64,000 bases of DNA from Heterohyrax brucei (Eukaryota > Chordata > Mammalia > Hyracoidea > Procaviidae), in NCBI GenBank assembly GCA_028571685.1, contig CM053146.1, positions 62,281,431 through 62,345,430 on the forward strand. Reading direction: 5' to 3'. Below the pieces are notes generated by a model that had not been told where the DNA came from, made no database searches, and saw nothing but the letters and a program-made list of their open reading frames with translations. The first letter of the stretch is position 1. Every line of letters begins with the position of its first letter. Both the position numbers and the translations under genes were made by a program. Shown one piece after another: positions 55,345-64,000 of this stretch.

Positions 55345-58300
55345 CAGACCTGCCTCCACCACTCGTCTGTTAGTGTGGCATACTGTGGTGGCTTCCGTGA
55401 GGCCCTGATGCTACAAGCTATGCCACTAGTGTGTCAAATACCAGCAGGGGTGACACACAGTGGGCAACTTTTGACACAGCTTCCACACTAAGACAAAATA
55501 GAAGAAGGACGTGCCAATCTACTTTTTAAAAAACTGGCCCGAGAAAACTTGATGAACAGCAGCAGAACACTGCTGGGTGTAGCACCAGAAGACAAACTCC
55601 TCGAGTTGTAAGGCCCTCAAGATATAAGTGGTGAAGAGCTGCTTCCTCAACACAGAGTCAATCCTAATGACGTGCCCAGAGTCAAGCTTTTAAGACGTTC
55701 ATTTGCTAATGTGTTATAATGCAAAAAGAGAAGAAACAGCTGCAAAATCCACTCATAATGAGAATATGGAAATGGAATATGAATCTAAGAAGGCTGGAGT
55801 TCAACAGCAAATGGAATGCATAAAGATCAGTATCTTCAGCTTTAGTGAGCTGAAATGGACTGGTACTGGCCATTTTGAAAAGGACAATCATGGTGTACTA
55901 TACAAGGGCTGAGAAACTGAAGAGGAATGGTGTTACATTATTCATCAAAAAGAACATTTCAAGATATACCATGAAGTACAACACTTGTCAATGATAATAT
56001 TATATCCACACATCTACAAGGAAGGCCAGTTAATATGACTATTACTCAAATTTATGTATAAGGGACTAATGCCAAAGACAAAGATATTGAAGACTTCTAC
56101 CAACTTCTGCAGTCTGAAATTCATAAAGTATGCAATCAAAACACATTGATAATTACAGTCACTAGAATGCAAAACTTAGAAACAATAAGGAAGATCAGTA
56201 GTTGCAAAATATGACACTGGTGACAGAAACCAAAGTAAGACACTGCACAACACAATTTTTCAATACCAAGGACTTCTTCATTGCAAATTCCTGTTTTCCA
56301 CAACACAAAGAATGACTATACAAATGGACCCTGTAAGAAGGAATACACAGCAATCAAATCAACTACATCTGTGGAGAGAGACAATGGAGAAGCTTGATAT
56401 CATCAGTCAAAATAAAGATAGAAGCTGACTAGAGAACAGACCATCACTTCCTCTATGCAAGTGCAAACTGCAGACTAAAAAAATTAAAACAAGTCCACGA
56501 GAGACAAAGTACAACCTTGAGTATATCACACCTGAATTCAGAGACCAGCTGAAGAACACATTTGACACACTGAATGACCCGACACCAGATGAGTTGTGGG
56601 ATGACATCAAACATGGGGAAAGCAAGAGGTTATTAGAAAGACAAGAAAAAAAAAAAAAGACTAAAACAGGTATCAAAAGAAACTCTGAGATTTACTCTTC
56701 ATTTCAGAGTAGATACAGTAAAAGGAACAACGAAGTAAAAGAGCTAAATAGACAATTTCAAACAGCAGCTTCAGAAGACAAAGTATTTTTAATGAAGTGT
56801 GGAATGATCTGGATTTAGAAAATCAAAAGAACATGTTCAGCAGGTTGCAAGATGAGAGAACTGAAGAAAAAATTCACATCATAAGTTGCAATACTGGGCA
56901 AAAATATCCTATCCAACGACACAGGAAACAACAAAAGAAAATGGAAGCTCATTTGGAGCAAAACAGAATAAAGGAAATCACAGACAGAGAGAGAATCTTG
57001 TCTACAAGAATTAATAGTCTATGTAAACAAAGACTTCATCTACACAGGACATCATCTACAGGACCTGAATTAGATGGTGCCCAGCTACCATTACCAACCA
57101 TGGGGAGCTACAATCACCAACTGTTCAGACCAAGAACTTAAGAGATGGTCCCACATGGAATGGGAGAAAAATGTAGAACAAAAGTCAAATGCCTAAGGGG
57201 GGAAAAAAAGCCATACTTACCGGACTTGTACAGACCAGATGAGCCTGCTAGATTATCTCTTTAGCAGAACCTTTAAACTTGGAACTCAAATCATTCCCAG
57301 AGGTTACCTTTCAGTCACATGACAGACTGGCTAACAGAATAAATATCATCCAGAACCACTGTACTCCTCTAAAAAAAAAATCATCTAAATGAAACCAAAC
57401 AGTGAACATTCTCCTCAGATCAAAAGCAAGAAGGCAAGGGGAGAAAGGGACCTAGATCGGGGAAACAGAAGAACCAGAATAAAAATAACATAAAAGCTGA
57501 TACATTGTTAAAAACGTATCCAATGCCACAGAAAAATATGTATAGAAATTGTTACCATGAGAATCTAATTTGCTGTGTAAACTTTCACCAGAAATAAAAT
57601 AAAATAGTTTAAGAAAGAAAGAAACAGCAGTAATACACAAAGTCACTTATACTAAAAGAATTAGTGGATGTTCAACCACTTGAGGAGGTGGTGCATGACA
57701 AGAACTGAAGATACTGAATGAAGAAATCCCAGGCTTCACTGAAGTTAGTGGAGAAAAATGAGACTTCAGGAACTGAAGGAGTACCAGTTACGATGTTCCA
57801 ACAAACGGATGTCAGGCTGAAAGTGCTCAGTCATCTACGACAAGAAATGACTCACCAACAGCCTGAAAGACATTCGTATTTGCGCCCTTTCCAAAAAAAG
57901 ATGATCCAGCAGAACACAGAAATAACTGAATGCCAACATTAATAGCACACACAACTACAATTTTGCGCATGATAATTTAACAATGGTTGTTTGCAGCATG
58001 ACACCTACAGTGAACAGCCAGAAATTCAAAAATTCAAGCTGGTGTTAGAAAGGGACATGGAAGCAACCAGAGAGATCCCTGCTGATTTCAGGTGAATCTC
58101 GACTGAAAGTAGAGAATACCAGAAATATGTTTACCTGTATTTCCTTAACTATGCAAAAACACTTGATTGTGTGAATTATAACAAAATATGGATAACGCTA
58201 TGAAGAATAGGAATTTCAGAACATTTAATTGTGCTCATGAAGAAGTTGTACATAGACCAAGAGGCCGTCCTTTGAACAGAGGAAAGGGATACTTTGTGGT

Positions 58301-58700
58301 CTAAAATCAGGAAAGGTGTACATCACGGTTATACTCTTTCACCATACTTATTTCAATCTGAAGCCTGAGCAAATAATCCGAGAAGCAAGACAACAGGAAG
58401 AAGAATGCAGCATCAGGACCAGAGAAAGACTCATCAACAACCTGTGATATACGGATGGTGCATTGCTTGCTAAAAGTGAAAAGGACTTGATGCATTTATT
58501 GACGAAGATCAAAGACTACACTCTTCAGTGTGGATTACATATCAGCACAATGAAAACACAAATTCTCATCTGGACCAAAAAAGCAACTTATCATGGTAAG
58601 TGTAGAAAATACTATAATGTCAAGGATTTCATTTTTCTAGGATCTACAATCAGTACCCATGGAAGCAGCAGTTAAGAAATCAAATGACACAGCATCAGAA
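55345..58700 (+). mobile_element. RTE (BovB-like) LINE, 5' UTR to late RT, one insertion
   Basis: The longest RTE copy. It begins in the 5' UTR near 55345 (cactcgtctgttagtgtggc, then tgctacaagctatgccacta). The endonuclease region follows (FSELKWTGTGHFEKDNHGV near 55835) and then the RT region: FLNYAKTLDCVNYNKIW near 58140, HHGYTLSPYLF near 58325 and KDFIFLGSTISTHGSS near 58620. Many stops and frameshifts; the final 3' UTR with the SINE-like tail is missing. It is interrupted by an L1 3' fragment at about 57045-57612. Confidence 0.85.
57045..57612 (+). mobile_element. L1 3' UTR fragment nested in RTE
   Basis: RTE text breaks off after agacttcatctacac and resumes near 57640 with agaattagtggatgttcaac. 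The inserted text follows an elephant-type L1 3' end: gatggtgcccagctaccatt, then tgtaaactttcaccagaaat and aaaataaaatag. The insertion postdates the RTE copy. Confidence 0.65.
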
Positions 58701-58704
58701 AGAA

Positions 58705-58830
58705 ACACAGCACTGATTTTAACTCAGTTTAGACACACAGAACTGTAAGATAACATATTTGTATTGTTTTAAGGCACTAACTTTGTGGTAACTTATCACA
58801 CGTACAAGACAAAATTGATACACAAATTAA
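58705..58830 (+). mobile_element. Possible ancient repeat 3' end
   Basis: The blocks cacacagaactgtaagataa, ttgttttaaggcactaactt and gtggtaacttatcaca resemble the end of a common old repeat also hinted at near 6.8 and 12.6 kb. Family not assigned. Confidence 0.3.
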
Positions 58831-60392
58831 GCATCCTTGTTTTTTATAGATAAAACAACACCAATTCCAACTCCTTATACGCTAGGGCTCACTCTGTCTG
58901 AAGACTGCCTATATTCCCTACAACTGCTCACAGCAAACCTAACAGGCTGCGAACTGTTACTGTCTCCTTTATTCCACCACAGTTAACAGGCACATAGACA
59001 TTAAGTATCAGAGAGGCACAGTTGGGGGGCGGGGGAGGGGGGATGCCAATGATGGTGTTTGACTTTGTTCTCTTCTCCTGAGAAAGGGTTATTCCTATAC
59101 ATGTTCATAAGCCTTCCCTTCAGCAGATGCTCTTAAAAACACCATCTGACCACCAAAAATTACCCCAGTCCTTTCAGAACTAAAGTGTGAAGTGTATAAT
59201 AAACTGGGACATGAAGTTGGAGATAACAAGATGAAGACTATACAGTTCTCTACAGGGCATGTCAACAGATTGGTGCCCACTTCAACTTTACAACTAAACA
59301 GTTCAACAGGAAGCACAGGAAACCTCCCAGGGAGCCTAGGGCTACCCTTACATGTAGCAGAAACAGGGACATTAGTAGAGTCTATATAACAGAATCTCCA
59401 AGTCAAGGAATATAAACCAGAGCCCAAGAAAGAAACATTCCACAGTAGAATGCAGGTAGGTCACTGGAGCCAAATTCAAATCTGGACTGTGGGTGTCTCT
59501 CTCTTTCTTTTTTTTCCCCCCCTATCTATTCTTTACAACTCTTGAATAAATTCCAGATTCTCCCACTCAACACCCCCCACCATTAAATCTGTTCTAGTGT
59601 TAGGTATCAGAAGTCAAAAGACAAAACAAATGTAGCAATAAATAATCAGCCCCTTCCCACAAATCACTGTTTGAATAAAAAATACAAACAAACAAAAAAA
59701 AATGAATTTCACCAATCTCTCCCCAAGAGGAATTTCTTCTTCTTTCTCCTACTCACTTTCTCCTCCCTACATCCCCGAAATATATATATCTTCAGAAAGT
59801 CCATGGTCTGCCCTAACCCATAACAAAGAATTAGATGTAGCATTAAACATGGATCTAGGAAACACCCTCCTCTGCAGAGCTCAGACTCAGCTGATTAGAA
59901 TCAGGCAGCAGCTGTTCCAGTGTTGTGACCAAACCTGAGAAGGCACAAATGTAAACTTCCCTCTTCCTGTCAAATCACAGGATTAGAGAGATTGAGAGTG
60001 GTCCGGCTACATGAAATTGTGAAGGAAAAAAACCAGAAGATTAGACATTAGTTTTATTACAGAATATACCAGATAACCACGGCTACTCATCAGAGCTTTC
60101 AACAGAGACAGCAGGGGCTTCTGGAGAGCGAACTTGAGAGCAGACAGGAGTTGTGCTTTTCAAACCATTGAGTAGTAAAATCAATTTGGTGATTCAACTT
60201 TTATCTTTTTAAACAAAATGCAATAGAGGAAATCCAGGAATGCATCAAAGACAGTGAAAATCATTAGTTTCATGAAACTGTCACCTCAAATGTATGTGGG
60301 TCATTTGAGACCACTGGATCCAATCCTACAATATTTATGACAGTGGGCCACAGTCAAGTTTGACACCACCCCTCATAGTGTTATACTAACTT
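58831..60392. other. 5' intron sequence, nothing recognised apart from a G-rich run
   Basis: A G-run cluster lies at 59024-59042 (three long G runs separated by single bases). No exon or repeat family identified. Open stretches near 59095-59427 have no recognisable domain. Confidence 0.45.
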
Positions 60393-60407
60393 CGAATCAG
60401 CATTAGT
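60393..60407. repeat. Target-site duplication, left copy
   Basis: The 15-mer cgaatcagcattagt is repeated exactly at 62576-62590, bracketing the ORF1-only L1. Confidence 0.85.
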
Positions 60408-62575
60408 GATATGTTTATTTTCGTGTTGATGTTTTCTTTGTTGTTCTTATTAGTCTGTTCTAGGACATTTTTTTTTGGTGAGTTGATTTTTCACCTTTTT
60501 CAGAGCTGGTTTTGTAGTTGTTGAGATTCTTGTGTTACATTTCTTGAAATGGTATGATACATCTTTGTTGTGCTTTACAGCTGCCCCTATGATCCCCCTT
60601 AATAAACTATATATAAATCCAATTTTAATTACTACCAGTCTTGTCATCTTCCTCTCCACCTGAAAGGACTATAATGCCTGCAGTACACCCCTCTTTTAAT
60701 ATGATGGCACCATAGTTTTCATAGTAATCACTGGATTGCTTCTTTCAGTATTCGGTGATTGACTTTGGAGCCTTCCCTAACTGAGTAGAGTTCTGAGTAA
60801 TGTGTCATTCTAGACTATAAAGTTAGTGGTTTTGTTCTTCTAAGCCAAGGCCAAGAACTTCTTTCAGCATTTCTTGTAGTTTTGGTTTGGATTTTACAAA
60901 GTCTCTGAGTTTCTGTTTATCTGGGAATGTCTTAATTTCATTTTCATATCTGAAAGATAGTTTTGCAGGATATATAATTCTTGGTTGGAAGTTCTTCTCC
61001 TTCAAGGCTTTGAATGTGTCATGCCACAGTCTCCGTGCCAGCATGGTTTCTGCTGAGAAATCTGACAAAAGCCTACAGGGTTTTGCTCTGAATGTCAGTT
61101 TTGTTTTGAGTCTGGCTGCCTTTAAGAGTTGCTGCTTATGTTTCATTTTGTTAAGCTTGATTAGAATATGTCTTGCAGTCTTTCATTTGAGATCTATATT
61201 GGGTGGCGTATGATATGCATCTGAGATGTCTATATTCTCTTCCTTCATGATTTCTGGGAAGTTTTCTTTCAGCAGCTCAGCAGTGATACTCTCTGTGCTC
61301 TCTGGTGTCTCATCCTGTTCAGGGACTCCAGTTAATCAAAGGTTGTTCCTCTTAATAGAGTCCCACATGCTTCTTAATGCTTCTTCATTTTTCTTGTTTC
61401 TTTTTTCTGATTTCTGCTCATAAACACTGGCATCAGTAGCTCTGTCTCCCAAGTCAGAAATTCTTTTTTCCATTTGTTCCATTTTGTTTTCTTGGTTTTG
61501 AATGGAAGTTTCTATGTCTGATTTTGTTCTTGATCTGCTGGATTTCAGAGTACTGGTGTTCCATCAGATCGAACAGCTTATTTAATTTTTCCGTTTGTTC
61601 TGCTGCATTTTGTATAAAGTCTAGAAGGGCTCTGTATATAATCATTTTGTATTCACCTTCTGATAACTTCAGAAAAGTTTCTTCATCTGGTAAACTCCTT
61701 GGTTGTTTTGTTCGGGAGCCTTCTGAAGCCATGGTTGATTTCTTGCATTCCACAAGTGCCTGTTGCTTTTTGGGTCCCATGTGAGTAAGTAGAGGCTAGG
61801 AGAGACACTGTGAGGATGGACTGCAGATGTTTCTCTAGGCTGTCTTAAACAGTAAAACAAAAGGTATCTGACCGCTTCCCAAGTTATTCAGGTTTTTAGG
61901 TGTAGAGGTCCCTCTTCCCAACTGGCAAAGTAAGCACCTCTATATCCAACCCCTGATGATACAAACTAGTTCAGGGCAATAGCTCTGTTCGCCTCTGCTG
62001 ACAGGGCCCAGCCTTAGGTGACACTGTGTAAACTACTACTTTTCTGTCAGAGAAGCACTGTCCTGTTTGCAAGCGCTGGCTCCCAGGCTAAGAATTAGGT
62101 CCCGCTAAAATCTCCATATCCAACATGGCGTCCCACACTCTGGCAGTGCAGTTCCATACAAACCACGCTCTGGCAGTGATAAAAAGACAGGCCCAAAGTG
62201 GCTAGATCAACAGAGTCCTAAGCCTGGCTCTCAAAATATGGGAATTTCATCTGCCTACCCCACCAGCAGTGTGTCTGAGTCTAGCTGATAGGCAAGACCC
62301 AGCTCCGCCCACCGGCCAAGACAGAGAGGGAAAAAAAAAGTCAAAAGGGTGCATTTACCTTCAGTCCGTGAGAGCCAGGGCTAGCCAGGAGCAGGAGTCA
62401 GTGAAAGAGAGGAGGTTTTCCGTTCAGTGGTATGAAGTCCAAATTAACAGCCCTGTGCCGTGTCCTGGGGGCTCATTAGGTGTCCAGAAAGCTCTGTTTG
62501 ATTATCAATTCAGGTCTTGGTTTCCAGAGGGATATAAGGAGATGTATGCTTAGTTCACCATCTTGACTCTGCCTC
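60408..62575 (-). mobile_element. ORF1-only L1 (HAL1-like) retrotransposon
   Basis: The 5' end is at 62575 in gene sense: gaggcagagtcaagatggtg, the usual L1 start. A 5' UTR of about 0.8 kb follows, then ORF1 (61780 to about 60820), then about 0.4 kb that does not read as ORF2. The element ends at 60408 in an A-rich stretch (cacgaaaataaacatatc) without a clear poly-A tail. A perfect 15-bp duplication flanks it. This matches the half-L1 (HAL1) class, which has ORF1 but no ORF2 and moves using L1 enzymes. Confidence 0.7.
60823..61780 (-). pseudogene. L1 ORF1 (RNA-binding chaperone), broken
   Basis: ORF1p is the trimeric RNA-binding protein of L1. It starts MGPKKQQALVECKKSTMASE and has a coiled-coil-like part (LLDFIQNAAEQTEKLNKLFD). 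A frameshift follows near 61525. The RRM-like middle (QKSEKRNKKNEEALRSMWDS) has a TGA at 61338-61336 and another at 61185-61183, both where related elements have Arg (CGA), consistent with CpG decay. The C-terminal domain is well kept: LKEKNFQPRIIYPAKLSF and EIKTFPDKQKLRDFV. Total span ~320 codons, the family's usual length. Confidence 0.85.
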
Positions 62576-62590
62576 CGAATCAGCATTAGT
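62576..62590. repeat. Target-site duplication, right copy
   Basis: Exact match to 60393-60407; it adjoins the 5' end of the L1-derived element. Confidence 0.85.
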
Positions 62591-64000
62591 TCTGAGTAAT
62601 CATGACTATTAGTAACAATGATTACCTGTGTGAGCCTGCCTGAGGTTGTGCTAGGCTGCACAGGGAAGTTCTGGAGGACAGTTGGCAATGTTTTGAGAGT
62701 TTCACATTAATTCTTAATGTGTTTTGCTTTCTTTCTTAAGAATAAGAGTTGTATGTATGACACTCTCACAAATCATCTGCTTATTCCATTTTCCTTAAGA
62801 AGTGATGGTATCCATCCTCTCACTCAAGATCTATCTTGATAAAAGGAAATTTAGATGCTAATGCACTGAGTATTTCCTGTTGACCACAAGAAAATACTTT
62901 AATAAGCTTGAGTCTTGCACTAGTTTTCCCGTATGTTCAATATTTTACTTTTTAGGATCCTCCCTATGCTCTCCTCCATATAAATGGATTCAATATGAAC
63001 ATACTCTACTGAAGAAAAAAAAAAAAATACTGAATGTGGCTCTGGTTTAACTACTCACAGCTGAAACCAACATTCCCCAGGAAAGAAAGGCTCAAAAGAA
63101 GCTTGGTTCCAGCTTACCCTGCATCCACTAATAAAGCATCATTTTGTTATGCAAGACAATTTGACAATAAAGAGGCAGTGTCTTCAAAGTGTGCACCTTC
63201 ACCAGGTATTTAATTTTAGGTCCTGGTAGTGTCAAACAGTTCAGTACATCTCCTCTCCCAAAAAAGTCTCTCATTTGATATCTCACAGAAAAAGTTTTTG
63301 CTCTGAACAATAGGGGTAAGTTATGGTAACAAACAAGAGTAACAAATTTAATAGAGACATTTCTCTTACATTCATCCACCCCTTTGAGAACTTCCTGAAT
63401 CCTCAATAATGAGATATTCAAAGAAAGGCCTATTCTATTCTTCCTCTCAGAGGAAAAGAGGGGCACCTTTGTGGACCCTAACAAAAAGTCTATTGAAGTT
63501 ATCTCCTTCCTTCTCTCATAGGATAATTGGTCTGGAACGTCCGACCGGTGACGTCTTTAGAAATACTAAAATCGAATCAAGCCAGAAAATAATTTAGGAC
63601 TCAGCAATCTTCTCTAAGACAAGCCAAAATATCTCACAGAAACAGTCCAGCCATCATCACTATAATAAAACCTAATTGTGGTTTGCAAATTTAATAAAAT
63701 GTGGCTCTTCGATAGCTTTGAAGTATTTCTGAGGAAGCAAAAGTCGATTTTAAGTATTTGTGTCTTGGTCTTCACCTGCAAATGCTCATAGGGAAAGAAG
63801 GAAAGCCAAACAAGGAAGTTTTGAAACAAAAATGGACTTCTCCCCCAGCAGCATGATAACAGAAGTATTAGAACATGATTGGTCTTATTAATGTGAAAGA
63901 AAAGAAAGAATATACAGTTAATAAAGACTCAAGTGCTCTTGTGTGAGAGAGCAAATAAAACTCTTCCTGCAGCTACATTTGTACACATAATGAACGTGAA
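62591..64000. other. 5' intron sequence to window end, nothing recognised
   Basis: AT-rich DNA with a run of 13 A near 63015. The ACVR1 signal-peptide exon, whose end must splice in phase 1 to position 40608, was searched for on the minus strand and not found. Confidence 0.5.

Overview
The window is a piece of a placental mammal nuclear genome and lies wholly inside one gene, ACVR1 (ALK2, activin A receptor type 1), transcribed on the minus strand. Six consecutive coding exons are recognisable. They cover human-numbered c.68-1264 of a 1530-nt reading frame (residues 23-422), and every junction joins in frame. The first coding exon (signal peptide) should lie beyond position 64000, and the last two coding exons (C-lobe end and stop) before position 1. 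I searched for both inside the window and did not find them.

The repeats point to an afrotherian, most likely a paenungulate such as an elephant. The introns carry more than 30 AfroSINE copies, several copies of the BovB-like RTE LINE that shares its 3' tail with AfroSINEs, and L1 3' ends of the kind abundant in elephants. I cannot name the species from sequence alone.

Layout from low to high coordinates (gene order is the reverse): 1-11576, 3' intron with SINEs and old LINE/LTR fragments; 11577-11774, kinase exon with the APE motif; 14804-15079, kinase exon with the HRDLKSKN catalytic loop; 15080-29765, the largest internal intron, with a long L1 (about 15658-18692), further L1 tails and two antisense RTE copies; 29766-29912, P-loop and catalytic lysine exon; 33766-33865, GS-domain exon with Arg206, the codon mutated in human fibrodysplasia ossificans progressiva; 34026-34590, a foldback mariner element; 38119-38330, transmembrane exon; 40345-40608, ligand-binding ectodomain exon; 40609-64000, a very long 5' intron with two large RTE copies and an ORF1-only L1 (HAL1-like).

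No second protein-coding gene was found. The least expected structures are in the mobile DNA: an RTE insertion with a twin-priming-type 5' inversion, an ORF1-only L1 bracketed by a perfect 15-bp duplication, and a mariner derivative with extended inverted arms about 160 bp upstream of the GS exon. An inverted AfroSINE pair and a UG tract flank the P-loop exon. Family names for repeats come from recognition, not from a database search.
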